A stretch of 64,000 nt of DNA from Mucilaginibacter flavidus (GTDB lineage Bacteria; Bacteroidota; Bacteroidia; Sphingobacteriales; Sphingobacteriaceae): contig NZ_JAMXOE010000009.1 of NCBI RefSeq assembly GCF_024055575.1, positions 124,001 to 188,000 of the forward strand, given 5' to 3'. The translations under genes were made by a program, and so were the position numbers. Below, in pieces: positions 18,457 through 27,215 of the stretch. Position 1 is the stretch's first letter; each line of letters starts with the position of its first letter. The notes beneath the pieces were generated by a model. That model worked only from the letters and a program-made list of their open reading frames with translations. It did no database searches and was not told where the DNA came from.

Positions 18457-19112
18457 ATACTTTCCGTAGTTGGTTCAGGCAGAATCTTATATTAAATGTG
18501 AAAAAAGGGGGTAGGTCGACAGAACAGCATAAAAGCTTTCTGTAGCCCTACGTTGAGCTTTAGTAAAGCAGTTTCCAGCACCAAATTCGGAAAGAACGTA
18601 TCAAAACGACGGGGAATTTCAGGCGAGGTTAGCCTATACTTACAGGGATAAATATTTGCTGGCGCCCGGCAGTGTTTTTTGCCCGGGAAATATGGCAGAA
18701 TAATTATTGACAGTTAGATGTCTCCGTTACTTTTAAAATCAAGAAAGGGTTTGTCATTTTCATTGATAGTACCAACCTCAACAATGGGATAAACAAAACG
18801 TTGTCGCCAAAGTACAGCGTCTTCGGCGTATAATAAAAGCAGGCCTCCAGGCTTTGATACCTTTGCCGGATGCCCACACAGGAACTGATCGTCCATTTTA
18901 AAACCGCAACATTGCCGGAAACCCTTCGCCCTGACCGGGCTTCGATATAGCTTGAAGTAAAGGACGCCATGAACTGAAACATTGAAACCTTGTTACCGAA
19001 ACACCGATGGCCGCAGAGCTATGTACCGGCTTATATAGATCCGGGACGCGCTGGAATCATCGTACAACTGCCCGGGATTCCCAAATTATAAATTGTTGGA
19101 TTTTTGACAAAC
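18457..19112. other. Gene-free interval
   Basis: No convincing gene was found in about 650 bp. Two overlapping minus-strand frames (18704-18982 and 18714-18896) occupy different frames of the same bases, have no recognisable motif and no visible translation signal. They may be remnants of a decayed gene. No tRNA-like or repeat structure was seen. Confidence 0.4.
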
Positions 19113-19145
19113 AAAAGCCTGCAAATCAAATGACCGCAGGCTTTT
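19113..19145. terminator. Bidirectional terminator
   Basis: The arms AAAAGCCTGC (19113-19122) and GCAGGCTTTT (19136-19145) pair perfectly around a 13-nt loop. The T run follows on the plus strand and its A complement precedes, so it can work in both directions. On the minus strand it ends the fadL-hydrolase operon, 68 bp after the hydrolase stop. Confidence 0.75.
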
Positions 19146-19212
19146 TATTTTTAGTTTTCTTCCGTTAACGCCAGTACTGATTCAGGCAAACGTCCGATTG
19201 CGGATTTTTTAC

Positions 19213-20532
19213 TTAAGGAAACTTAATTCCGCCGTAAGCAGCAACGTCAGCTAATGGAATATTTGAACCATATTTTGAATTGATGGCCTTAATAAATTCG
19301 TTGGCTACTATGGCGTAACCCCGTGGAGTAAGGTGTACCCCGTCCAATGAAAATAAACCGCCGCTTATATAATTTGAATTGAGGCTTATACCATTTGTAA
19401 CCAGGCCATTTGATTTTATGTTTTTCAGGAACGTGTAAGCATCAAATACCGCCAGCCCCTTGGCATTAGCGGTTGAAGTTATAGAGCTGTTAAACGCTGT
19501 AACCGCATTTTCGGTTAAAGTTACCTCGTTGGCATCGAGCACATATTGGTTATCAATTGGCGTATAAGGTGTTAATCCATAAGGAAGCGTGCCGTATGGT
19601 GTGCTTACCGGCTGTCCTATCTTGCTTGTCGGGAAGGTTAAAACAATTAAATCAGCCGGCGTAGCTACCCTTGGAGCATAGTTTGTGCCCGAAACGAGAG
19701 CGTTAATGTACAGGCCAGTAACCGATGGGTTCGCTTTTTGTACTCCCGCAAGGATCGCACCCTCTGTAACGGTATTGAAGTAGGGAATTGACGTTACATC
19801 AGGTATTGTGGCTACAACGCCTTTTGCCCCGCCTTGTGTTAACGTATTTATCAACAAAGTATTTAAGGCCGCGAAAGTTGCGGGGTCCGTCAAAACATCG
19901 CCGGCTCCGCCCGATGTGGCATAGGCAAGGGCGTCATTATTTCCCAGCCAGTTTGAAAAGAAAGTAAAAGGTTTTGCGGTAATGAAGGCAAGGTAAGGGG
20001 TGGTATTTGTTGGCGAATCTCCTGGTAATAACCTTTCATAAAAACCATTTAAATTACCATAAGGTGCATAAGTAATGTTAAGCAGTTTGATACCCGGTAC
20101 GCCATAATTATTAATATCGCCGCTGTACTTGCTATACAACGTTACATTGCCAAAGCCGGGCACAGGCAAAATTCCCCTAATGGCCAGGTTTGAAGTAACT
20201 GGGGCAGTAATAGGACTGCCAGTTGAACTAAATCCGGTTAACTGTAAATAACCCGACCCATTTGCCTGTGCAGTGCTGAATAGTGGTTGAGTAAATGTCC
20301 CTCCGCCAACGGAAAGCATCTGTTTGGCCATGATAGCCGGGTAGGAGTTTAATTGGCCTTGCAGGTAAAGGCCACCATCGGCATAGCCTGCTGTCAGCGA
20401 GTTGCCTACAGCAATAAATCTTGAAAAATTGGCTGTGCCATGGCTTGGCTTTGGTGTATTTATTTCGGGTTTGCAGGCAACCAGCCCAACCAAACCTACT
20501 ATAATATAAATAAAGTGTTTAAGTGTCTTCAT
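19213..20532 (-). CDS. SGNH/GDSL-family hydrolase lipoprotein
   Basis: A 439-residue protein. The lipoprotein signal MKTLKHFIYIIVGLVGLVAC puts the acylated Cys at residue 20. GDSL/SGNH blocks can be read: block I VGNSLTAGY (nucleophile Ser), block III LGNNDA (oxyanion Asn), and block V DGVHLTPRGY (catalytic Asp and His). The fold is that of an esterase or lipase, and the substrate is not visible. It starts 17 bp after the FadL gene on the same strand. Inference: it releases fatty acids from lipid esters at the outer membrane for import by FadL. The family also includes carbohydrate deacetylases, so lipid specificity rests only on context. Confidence 0.9.
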   Translation of the reverse strand: MKTLKHFIYIIVGLVGLVACKPEINTPKPSHGTANFSRFIAVGNSLTAGYADGGLYLQGQLNSYPAIMAKQMLSVGGGTFTQPLFSTAQANGSGYLQLTGFSSTGSPITAPVTSNLAIRGILPVPGFGNVTLYSKYSGDINNYGVPGIKLLNITYAPYGNLNGFYERLLPGDSPTNTTPYLAFITAKPFTFFSNWLGNNDALAYATSGGAGDVLTDPATFAALNTLLINTLTQGGAKGVVATIPDVTSIPYFNTVTEGAILAGVQKANPSVTGLYINALVSGTNYAPRVATPADLIVLTFPTSKIGQPVSTPYGTLPYGLTPYTPIDNQYVLDANEVTLTENAVTAFNSSITSTANAKGLAVFDAYTFLKNIKSNGLVTNGISLNSNYISGGLFSLDGVHLTPRGYAIVANEFIKAINSKYGSNIPLADVAAYGGIKFP

Positions 20533-20549
20533 TTGTTTTGATTTTTAAA

Positions 20550-21773
20550 TTACCAGTGATAAGCAAGTGAAATACCAGGGATGTACACATTGGTTTTAAA
20601 TGTGCCTGACAATTGAGATTGAATGTTTGTTTGCGTGCGCGACATCAGGTGCTCATATTCAAATGACACATCCACATCAAGCCCTTTTGCCAGTTTATAC
20701 CCAAGTCCTGCGGTAACATACACCCGGTTTGCGTCCGGAGCTTCCGGGGTTACATAGCCATCCTGAACGGCTGTGGACGCGTACCCTCCGCCAAATCGCA
20801 ATGCCGTTTTAGTGTTAGCCTTATATTGGGCGCCTGCGCGCAGTGTTACGGCATTTTTATAGTTTCGTTGTGAATAAGTATCTTGCAGCGATGATGTGTT
20901 GGTTTTATAATCGAATGCCAATACCTTGTAAACATTCCAGTTAATAAGGTTAACATCCAGGGCAACTGTCCATTTATCGGTAGGATAGAGGCCAATCCCA
21001 AGCGAATTGGTGGCGGGCAAAGGTATAGTTGCAGTGAATGTGTTTGGCTGCGGAAAACCGCCTTGAACTGATGCCGGAACGGTAAAAATAGCGTCGCCAT
21101 TGTTTATTGTTGTACTCACTTTTGAACGGTGCGTAAGCCCAATGGATATTTTCGACGAAGGCTTAATAAATAAACCTGCGTTCCAGCCGTAGCCCTTACC
21201 GGTGCCTTTTAATTCGGCCTGCCCGTCCTGTCCGCTTGAATTGCCGAGAGGAATGGCCTGCGTAAGGTCAACGCTTCCCCGGTTATAAACAAAGCCTCCG
21301 CCTATGCTTAAAACTTTGTTTATTTTAATACTAAGTGTTGGCTGAAAATAGATGGCTTTCAGGTCGAGGCTTTCCAGTACATATTTACCTTGCCAGCTTT
21401 TTCCCCAATCGGTTAATCCCCCAAATGGCGTATAAACACCTAAGCCTAATTTCCACCAGGAAGATTTCGGACCCCAAACGGCATAAAAATTAAATGGAGT
21501 GGCCACTTTGTTCAAAGATTGATATTGAGCGTTTGTGCCCGATGGATTAAAGTCAGACTTAAACAGCAAAGGGCTTATTCCTGCCTGGATATAATTCTCA
21601 GGCAGCAATACCACCGCCCCCGGATTGAAAAAAACTGATGCGCCGTCTTGAACCAGCCCTGTGCCGGTGTGCCCCATACCTATCTGTTTCTGCCCCTCAA
21701 GATTAACCTGGAAACCCTGGGCGAAGGTCAATACAGGAATTAGTGCAAGCACTAATAACAAAATTTTCTTCAT
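20550..21773 (-). CDS. fadL: OmpP1/FadL-family long-chain fatty acid transporter
   Basis: A 407-residue protein with signal peptide MKKILLLVLALIPVLTFAQ. The N-terminus of the mature protein, GFQVNLEGQKQIGMGHTGTGLVQDGASVFFNPGA, is written here only in part as QIGMGHTGTG and VFFNPGA, both typical of the FadL family. A 14-strand-like barrel follows, ending in AYHW with a terminal aromatic residue. FadL proteins pass long-chain fatty acids and other hydrophobic compounds through the outer membrane. The gene diverges from araC and heads a two-gene operon with the SGNH hydrolase. Operator copy 1 lies about 100 bp upstream. Confidence 0.92.
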   Translation of the reverse strand: MKKILLLVLALIPVLTFAQGFQVNLEGQKQIGMGHTGTGLVQDGASVFFNPGAVVLLPENYIQAGISPLLFKSDFNPSGTNAQYQSLNKVATPFNFYAVWGPKSSWWKLGLGVYTPFGGLTDWGKSWQGKYVLESLDLKAIYFQPTLSIKINKVLSIGGGFVYNRGSVDLTQAIPLGNSSGQDGQAELKGTGKGYGWNAGLFIKPSSKISIGLTHRSKVSTTINNGDAIFTVPASVQGGFPQPNTFTATIPLPATNSLGIGLYPTDKWTVALDVNLINWNVYKVLAFDYKTNTSSLQDTYSQRNYKNAVTLRAGAQYKANTKTALRFGGGYASTAVQDGYVTPEAPDANRVYVTAGLGYKLAKGLDVDVSFEYEHLMSRTQTNIQSQLSGTFKTNVYIPGISLAYHW

Positions 21774-21845
21774 AATTTAATATAATATAGAATTGGTTTA
21801 TAATGTGCAGTTTGCATGGCTGCAAAGCTTACAACTATCAGAAAA

Positions 21846-21853
21846 TAAAATTA
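21846..21853 (-). promoter_or_regulatory. -7 box of the fadL promoter (predicted)
   Basis: TAATTTTA on the minus strand, a near match to the Bacteroidota -7 consensus TAnnTTTG. It lies 23 bp downstream of operator copy 1. The flanking bases CTAATTTTA...TTCTGAT recur at the same spacing downstream of operator copy 2, which supports a shared promoter architecture. The predicted leader is about 65 nt. Confidence 0.5.
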
Positions 21854-21875
21854 GCTTGCATTTGAAAGAAAAAAA

Positions 21876-21911
21876 GGGCTATACTGCGGAGATATTAGTC
21901 AAAAAGTCGGA
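21876..21911 (-). promoter_or_regulatory. AraC-type operator, copy 1 (fadL)
   Basis: Read on the minus strand, TCCG (21911-21908) is followed 21 bp later by TCCG (21890-21887), and the element ends in AGCCC at 21876. The 25-bp core is identical to copy 2. Two half-sites two helical turns apart form the usual direct-repeat target of an AraC-family dimer. The element also lies 85 bp upstream of araC, so it could serve autoregulation. Confidence 0.75.
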
Positions 21912-21939
21912 GAATTATACTGGGTGATTTTCCGAACAA

Positions 21940-21959
21940 CATATTTAAATTTAAATATG
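21940..21959. promoter_or_regulatory. 20-bp perfect palindrome upstream of araC
   Basis: CATATTTAAATTTAAATATG is perfectly symmetrical and ends 36 bp before the araC start. It could be a second regulator's operator or simply AT-rich promoter sequence. No family assignment is possible from the sequence. Confidence 0.4.
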
Positions 21960-21995
21960 CGCATTTGCCGAAGTATCATTTTATAAATTAGACAA

Positions 21996-22883
21996 ATGAG
22001 TAAAAAAGTTGCACAATTAAGCTTATCAAAATTTGCAGATTTGTATGCCGATAAATTAGTTGGCCCGGATTTTTTTATTACCGATGAGAAGCAATTGCTG
22101 AGCCTGAGCGAATTTCCATACCGGTCAGACGGTTATATTATAGGTATATGCACGCGCGGAACGGCGCAGGTAGAAGTAAATTTGCAGGTATACCAGGCCA
22201 GGCCGGATGCTATGTTGCTGGCGACGCCCTTTCATGTTTTAAGAATTTATGACAGCAGCGACGATTTCCTTTGTAGGTTCATCGTTTTCTCGAAAGCTTT
22301 TTTAACAGAAAATAATGTTAACAGCCACTTCCTCGAATCCTTTAGTTATTTTAAAAGCGCCTCTATCCCGGTTATTTATCCTGAACAGGAGGATGTTAAA
22401 GTATTGCAAAATATATATGCACTTATAAAGCAAACATTGCAGCGGGAGGAACATCCCTACCGTGTCGAAATCTCCAGGAATACCCTAAATATGCTGCTTT
22501 ACGAAGTCGCTTTCATCTATGAAAAGCAACACCTGATAATAAAAGGAAAACAAACCCGTAAACAGGAGTTAAATATGTTGTTCCAGGAACTGGTTTTTCA
22601 TCATTATAAAGAACACCGTAATGTTCAGTATTACGCTGATGCCCTTTTCGTGTCGCCCAAACATTTAACAGAAACAATCAAAGAGGTAACCGGCAGAACT
22701 GCGGGGGAATGGATTGACGATGCGGTTGTATTGGAAGCAAAGGTATTATTAAGGAATCATGACATAAGTATTGCGCGCGTCGCCGAAAATATCCACTTTC
22801 CCGATCAATCGTCTTTTGGCAAATATTTCAAAAAGCATACCGGCATGTCGCCATCAGATTATCGCCTCGTTTTAACAAATTAA
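21996..22883 (+). CDS. AraC-family regulator of the fatty-acid regulon
   Basis: A 295-residue protein. An N-terminal beta-rich sensing domain covers about residues 1-165 (FPYRSDGYIIGICTRGTAQVEV). The C-terminal AraC domain (about 195-293) has two helix-turn-helix units: VQYYADALFVSPKHLTETI, then ISIARVAENIHFPDQSSFG followed by the family signature FGKYFKKHTGMSPSDYR. It stands alone between divergent fadL and the acyl-CoA dehydrogenase operon, and is flanked by operator copies 1 and 2 in inverted orientation. Inference: it senses a fatty acid or acyl-CoA and activates all three operons. Known bacterial fatty-acid regulators are more often of the GntR (FadR) or TetR (FadR/PsrA) types, so an AraC protein in this role would be unusual. 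Confidence 0.92.
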   Translation: MSKKVAQLSLSKFADLYADKLVGPDFFITDEKQLLSLSEFPYRSDGYIIGICTRGTAQVEVNLQVYQARPDAMLLATPFHVLRIYDSSDDFLCRFIVFSKAFLTENNVNSHFLESFSYFKSASIPVIYPEQEDVKVLQNIYALIKQTLQREEHPYRVEISRNTLNMLLYEVAFIYEKQHLIIKGKQTRKQELNMLFQELVFHHYKEHRNVQYYADALFVSPKHLTETIKEVTGRTAGEWIDDAVVLEAKVLLRNHDISIARVAENIHFPDQSSFGKYFKKHTGMSPSDYRLVLTN

Positions 22884-22938
22884 ATCCCGCATACTTAATT
22901 ACCGTGCGATCCTTCTTTCTGCAGCGACAGGATTATGT

Positions 22939-22974
22939 TCCGACTTTTTGACTAATATCTCCGTATTGCAGCCC
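22939..22974 (+). promoter_or_regulatory. AraC-type operator, copy 2 (acyl-CoA dehydrogenase operon)
   Basis: TCCG at 22939-22942 and again at 22960-22963, 21 bp apart, with the element ending in AGCCC at 22974. The 25-bp core from 22939 to 22963 is identical to copy 1, and the orientation relative to the controlled operon is the same. Confidence 0.75.
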
Positions 22975-22997
22975 TTTCATGGGTTGAATGTCGCTTC

Positions 22998-23005
22998 TAA
23001 TTTTA
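22998..23005 (+). promoter_or_regulatory. -7 box of the acyl-CoA dehydrogenase operon (predicted)
   Basis: TAATTTTA lies 24 bp downstream of operator copy 2, matching the spacing at fadL. The predicted leader is about 160 nt. Confidence 0.45.
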
Positions 23006-23173
23006 CTTCTGATTATAAATACCACAAAAGCATCAGTAAACTGCTTTTGAAACCAGCGGTCTGATAGTATTAACCGGGTAGGAATTTTGCTGCCAATTAC
23101 AGGAATTTAAAGCTGCCAATCCTAAAAAATTGGTTTTAGAAGTATTGACCATTCCAATAAAAAAAGATAGATC

Positions 23174-24970
23174 ATGAACGACATTGAAACTGTAAAAGCT
23201 TTAAAAGGAGGCGAATTTCTGATCAGGGAAACCGCCGCCGATAGCGTATTCATTCCGGAAGAATGGAACGAGGAACAGCAAATGATTGCTGAAACCTGCG
23301 TTAACTTCCTTGCACAACATGTAAAACCAAATTTAAACCGCATTGATGAACAGGAAGAAGGCCTGATGTCGCATTTAATGGATGAAGCGGGCGCGCTTGG
23401 CCTGCTCGGTGTTTCGGTGCCTGAAGAATACGGCGGTTTTGGTAAGGACTTTAAAACATCCATGCTGGTTACTGAAAAATTAGGCGCCGGGAATTCATTT
23501 TCAGTGGCGTTCTCAGCGCATTCCGGAATCGGTACACTACCTATTCTTTATTATGGCAACGACGCACAGAAGCAAAAATATATTCCAAAGCTTGCCAGTG
23601 GCGAGTTGAAGGGTGCATATTGCCTCACAGAGCCAAGCTCAGGGTCCGACGCTAACTCGGGTAAAGCCAGGGCGAGGCTGTCCGAAGATGGTACGCACTA
23701 TCTGATAACCGGTCAGAAAATGTGGATCACTAATGCAGGTTTTGCTGATGTTTTTACAGTTTTTGCCAAAATTGATGACGATGAAAATTTAAGTGCTTTC
23801 ATCGTGGAGAAAGATTTTGAAGGCATTACATTGAATGCTGAAGAACATAAAATGGGAATTAAAGGAAGCTCGACACGGCAGGTGTTTTTTAACGATTGCA
23901 AAGTGCCGGTAGAAAACCTTTTATCCGACCGCCAGAATGGGTTTAAGATCGCCGTCAATATCTTAAATATAGGCCGTATGAAACTGGGCGGGGGAACAGT
24001 TGGCGCGAGCAAAGAAGTAATCAGCCAGGCGGTGCACTACGCCAACGAGCGTGAGCAGTTTGGACGTGCAATCTCTAAGTATGGGGCGATAAAGTACAAA
24101 CTGGCACAGCAGGCCATACTGACCTATGCTTCGGAGTCGGCGGTTTACAGGGCCAGCCAGAATATGGAAGAAGCAACCGAAATGTTGGTAGCATCCGGAC
24201 TTGATGAAACGAACGCCAAGCTTAAGGGCACCGAACAGTTTGCTATTGAAGCCGCAATTATAAAAGTGCATTCGTCCGAAACACTTGATTATGTGGTAGA
24301 TGAAGGTGTGCAGATTTATGGCGGCATGGGTTACAGTGCGGAAGCGCCGATGGACCGCGCTTATCGCGATTCGAGGATAAACCGGATTTTTGAAGGTACT
24401 AACGAGATCAACCGGATGTTAACCGTAGATATGATGCTTAAGCGTGCCCTTAAAGGTGACCTTGACCTGATGGGCCCGGCGCAAAAAGTTGCAGGCGAAT
24501 TGATGAGTATTCCGGATTTTGGCGCGGCAGAAGAAGGAAATTTATTCGGTAAAGAGAAGAAATATATTGCCAATTTTAAGAAAGCCATCCTGATGGTGGC
24601 AGGAGGTGCGGTTCAAAAACTGATGGCGCAGTTAGGCAAAGAGCAGGAAGTTCTCATGAACCTTGCTGATATGCTTATTGAGCTGTATGTAAGCGAATCG
24701 TTGCAGTTGCGGGTTGAAAAACTGGTTTCAATGCGTGGAGAGGATAGCTGTAAAGAGCAATTAGATATTATGCGGGTATATATTAATGATGCCGCGGAAA
24801 AAATTGCCAAGGCGGGAAAAGAGGCATTGAATTATTTTGCCGAAGGTGACGAAAAGAAAATGATGTTGATGGGGCTTAAGCGCTACACCAAAACAGAAGA
24901 TATTAATTCGACCCAGGCACGCAGAAATATAGCAGCTAAACTGATTGCCGAAAACAAATACTGTTTTTAA
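23174..24970 (+). CDS. fadE: Acyl-CoA dehydrogenase (FadE-type, long form)
   Basis: A 598-residue flavoprotein catalysing the first step of beta-oxidation, acyl-CoA to trans-2-enoyl-CoA. The canonical core (about 30-420) has AYCLTEPSSGSDA, KMWITNAG, REQFGRAISKYGAIKYKLA and the C-terminal VQIYGGMGYS. The catalytic base is E407 in IFEGTNEI. A further C-terminal helical extension of about 170 residues makes it longer than the roughly 380-residue short-chain enzymes and close in length to Bacillus subtilis FadE and VLCAD-type enzymes. It heads the operon with etfB, etfA, a thioesterase and ACBP, with etfB starting 26 bp after its stop. Long-chain specificity is inferred from length and context. 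Confidence 0.93.
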   Translation: MNDIETVKALKGGEFLIRETAADSVFIPEEWNEEQQMIAETCVNFLAQHVKPNLNRIDEQEEGLMSHLMDEAGALGLLGVSVPEEYGGFGKDFKTSMLVTEKLGAGNSFSVAFSAHSGIGTLPILYYGNDAQKQKYIPKLASGELKGAYCLTEPSSGSDANSGKARARLSEDGTHYLITGQKMWITNAGFADVFTVFAKIDDDENLSAFIVEKDFEGITLNAEEHKMGIKGSSTRQVFFNDCKVPVENLLSDRQNGFKIAVNILNIGRMKLGGGTVGASKEVISQAVHYANEREQFGRAISKYGAIKYKLAQQAILTYASESAVYRASQNMEEATEMLVASGLDETNAKLKGTEQFAIEAAIIKVHSSETLDYVVDEGVQIYGGMGYSAEAPMDRAYRDSRINRIFEGTNEINRMLTVDMMLKRALKGDLDLMGPAQKVAGELMSIPDFGAAEEGNLFGKEKKYIANFKKAILMVAGGAVQKLMAQLGKEQEVLMNLADMLIELYVSESLQLRVEKLVSMRGEDSCKEQLDIMRVYINDAAEKIAKAGKEALNYFAEGDEKKMMLMGLKRYTKTEDINSTQARRNIAAKLIAENKYCF

Positions 24971-24996
24971 CACAAAAGCGAAAGAACCGAATATAA

Positions 24997-25740
24997 ATGA
25001 AGATATTAGTGTGTATAAGCCAGGTACCGGATACCAGCACAAAAGTTGTGTTAAAGGACAACAGCACAACAATTGAGAACGCCGGAGTCTCCTATATTAT
25101 TAATCCATACGATGAATGGTATGCGCTTATCCGTGCCATCGAATTAAAAGAAAGCGGGATAGCCAGTGATGTCGACCTGGTAACTGTGGGGAAAGCGAAT
25201 ACCGAACCAGTTATCAGAAAGGCGCTTGCGCTTGGTGGTGATAAGGCCATAAGGATTGATGCTGAAAGCACCGATCCCTATCTAACCGCTGTTTACATCG
25301 CCGAATATGCTAAAAGCATGGATTACGATCTTATCCTCTGTGGCAAAGAATCCATTGATTATAATAACGGTAGTGTCGGCTCCATGCTCGCTGAGTTACT
25401 CGATATGGATTATATCGGCTTTGCAACCGAAATCAAGATCGAAGGAAATACCGCCGTAGTAAAAAGGGAAATTGAAGGTGGTGAAGAAACTGATAGTTGC
25501 AAATTCCCCCTGGTGATATCCTGCCAGAAAGGCGTTGCCGAAGCACGGATAGCCAATATGAGGGGTATTATGGCCGCCCGTACGCGGCCGCTTACTGTTA
25601 TTACACCCACCGTTGATGACGCTCTCACCTCTATTTTATCTTATGAATTACCTCCTGCAAAAGCTGGTGTGCGATTAATTGATCCGGCTGATATGGACGA
25701 ATTAGTTGAACTGCTCCATGCTGAAGCAAAAGTGATTTAA
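24997..25740 (+). CDS. etfB: Electron transfer flavoprotein beta subunit
   Basis: A 247-residue protein. It starts MKILVCISQVPDTSTKV and has the family features NPYDEWYALIRAIELKE, VDLVTVG, ALALGGDKAIRID, DLILCGKESIDYNNGSVGSMLAELL and the AMP-binding region near IANMRGIMAARTRPL. It forms the ETF heterodimer with EtfA and takes electrons from the acyl-CoA dehydrogenase encoded 26 bp upstream. An ETF:quinone oxidoreductase is not in this window and must be elsewhere. Confidence 0.95.
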   Translation: MKILVCISQVPDTSTKVVLKDNSTTIENAGVSYIINPYDEWYALIRAIELKESGIASDVDLVTVGKANTEPVIRKALALGGDKAIRIDAESTDPYLTAVYIAEYAKSMDYDLILCGKESIDYNNGSVGSMLAELLDMDYIGFATEIKIEGNTAVVKREIEGGEETDSCKFPLVISCQKGVAEARIANMRGIMAARTRPLTVITPTVDDALTSILSYELPPAKAGVRLIDPADMDELVELLHAEAKVI

Positions 25741-25785
25741 TCCTTAAATAAACTTGAATAGTATTTAATAAATTATTAGAACAAA

Positions 25786-26760
25786 ATGTCTGTAATAGTT
25801 TTTGTTGAACACGACGCGGGAACAATCAAAAAGAAAAATTTTGAAGCAGTTCACTACGCGTCCGGTATTGCTCAAAAAATGGGCACTACAGTCACCGCCG
25901 TGATCCTGGGCATCGTTGATAATGCTGAAATAGAAAAACTTGGAGCATATGGCGCACAAAAAGTATTGCACGTAGAAGACAGCAGGCTCGGTGAACTGCA
26001 CCCGCGTGCTTATACAAGCGCGTTGTTAACTGCTATTGAAAAAGAAGGCGGCAAAATAATTATCACGCTAAATGATATCAACGGCAGGGCTGTTGCGCCC
26101 CGGGTTGCAGCAAAATTAAAGGCAGGCCTTGTAGTTGGGGCATTGACCTACCCCGATATGGATAAAGGGTTTGTTATTAAAAAAGCAGTTTATTCGGGAA
26201 AGGCTTTTGCATACGTAAATATTACGAGTGATAAAAAAGTAATTATGCTGATGCCTAATACTTTTCCGATAACCGAAACGACTGGCAAAACAGTAATCGA
26301 GAAACTGGTAGTCGACTTTTCCGGAAAGGATTTTGGGATAAAAGTAAACGAGGTAAGCAAAGTAACCGGCGAAGTTTCGCTTTCAGATGCCAGCCTGGTT
26401 GTATCCGGTGGACGTGGTATGAAAGGGCGGGAAAACTGGTACCTGATTGAAGATCTTGCTAAAGAATTAGGCGCAGCAACCGCGTGTTCCCGCCCGGTAT
26501 CCGACGCCGATTGGCGCCCCCATCACGAACATGTCGGGCAAACAGGCGGTACCATACGTCCGGATTTATATATCGCGGTGGGTATTTCCGGCGCAATACA
26601 GCATTTGGCAGGTGTAAACGGGTCAAAAACTATTGTTGTAATAAACAAGGATCCTGAAGCTCCCTTTTTTAAAGCAGCCAATTATGGTGTGGTGGGCGAT
26701 GCAATGGAGGTTTTACCGAGGCTTACTGAAGCCGTAAAAAAATTCAAGCAACATAAATAA
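25786..26760 (+). CDS. etfA: Electron transfer flavoprotein alpha subunit
   Basis: A 324-residue protein with an N-terminal ETF domain (MSVIVFVEHDAGTIKKKN) and the C-terminal FAD-binding domain: VVSGGRGMKGRENW, GAATACSRPVSDADW, HVGQTGGTIRPDLYIAVGISGAIQH and VINKDPEAPFFKAANYGVVGD. These are hallmark EtfA motifs. It partners EtfB encoded 45 bp upstream. Confidence 0.96.
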   Translation: MSVIVFVEHDAGTIKKKNFEAVHYASGIAQKMGTTVTAVILGIVDNAEIEKLGAYGAQKVLHVEDSRLGELHPRAYTSALLTAIEKEGGKIIITLNDINGRAVAPRVAAKLKAGLVVGALTYPDMDKGFVIKKAVYSGKAFAYVNITSDKKVIMLMPNTFPITETTGKTVIEKLVVDFSGKDFGIKVNEVSKVTGEVSLSDASLVVSGGRGMKGRENWYLIEDLAKELGAATACSRPVSDADWRPHHEHVGQTGGTIRPDLYIAVGISGAIQHLAGVNGSKTIVVINKDPEAPFFKAANYGVVGDAMEVLPRLTEAVKKFKQHK

Positions 26761-26765
26761 ACTGC

Positions 26766-27215
26766 ATGATGGATGTTTTTTATGAAGGACAAGTACTTTG
26801 GGCACAGATTGACGCGAACCAGCATATGCGCCACACCGCCTATGCCGATTTTGCAGCCCAGGCCAGATTAGCTATGTTGGAAAGCCTTGGTTTAAAGCCG
26901 ACTGTGTTATATGGCTATAAAATTGGCCCGGTGTTATTCAGGGAAGAACTTGTTTACCTGAGAGAGGTAGGTATTAATGAGCACATTAAAGTGACCTGTG
27001 ATATTGTGAAAGCTCGGGCGGATGGCTCCAGGTGGACGATACGGCACGACCTTTATCGCAGCGACGGGGTAAAGGCAGCTATAATTGAAGCCGATGGCGC
27101 CTGGATAGATATGGAAAAACGCAAATTGATTACCCTTCCTCCTGAACTTAGCCAATTATTTATGCACGCTCCTAAAAGCAGCGATTATATTGAAGAACCT
27201 ATAAAAACTAAATAA
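26766..27215 (+). CDS. Hotdog-fold acyl-CoA thioesterase
   Basis: A 149-residue 4HBT-type protein. WAQIDANQHMRHTAYADFAAQAR matches the D-x-N-x-H active-site loop and following helix of 4-hydroxybenzoyl-CoA thioesterase-like enzymes. The strand pattern then follows the hotdog fold to WIDMEKRKLI. It hydrolyses an acyl-CoA; the chain length preference is not visible. It starts 5 bp after etfA, and its stop shares one base with the ATG of the ACBP gene (TAATG), implying coupled translation. The alternative start 26769 differs by one Met. A thioesterase inside a degradation operon may free CoA when acyl-CoA accumulates. Confidence 0.88.
   Translation: MMDVFYEGQVLWAQIDANQHMRHTAYADFAAQARLAMLESLGLKPTVLYGYKIGPVLFREELVYLREVGINEHIKVTCDIVKARADGSRWTIRHDLYRSDGVKAAIIEADGAWIDMEKRKLITLPPELSQLFMHAPKSSDYIEEPIKTK

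Noticed and set aside
18704..18982. Two overlapping minus-strand frames of 60-92 codons.
   Set aside because: No motif, competing frames over the same bases and no operon context. At most a decayed gene.
21876..22974. Near-identical inverted repeats flanking araC, resembling the ends of an invertible or mobile segment.
   Set aside because: A third copy occurs at 27488 without a partner, all three keep the same distance to a -7 box, and no recombinase or transposase is present. An operator explains the data better.
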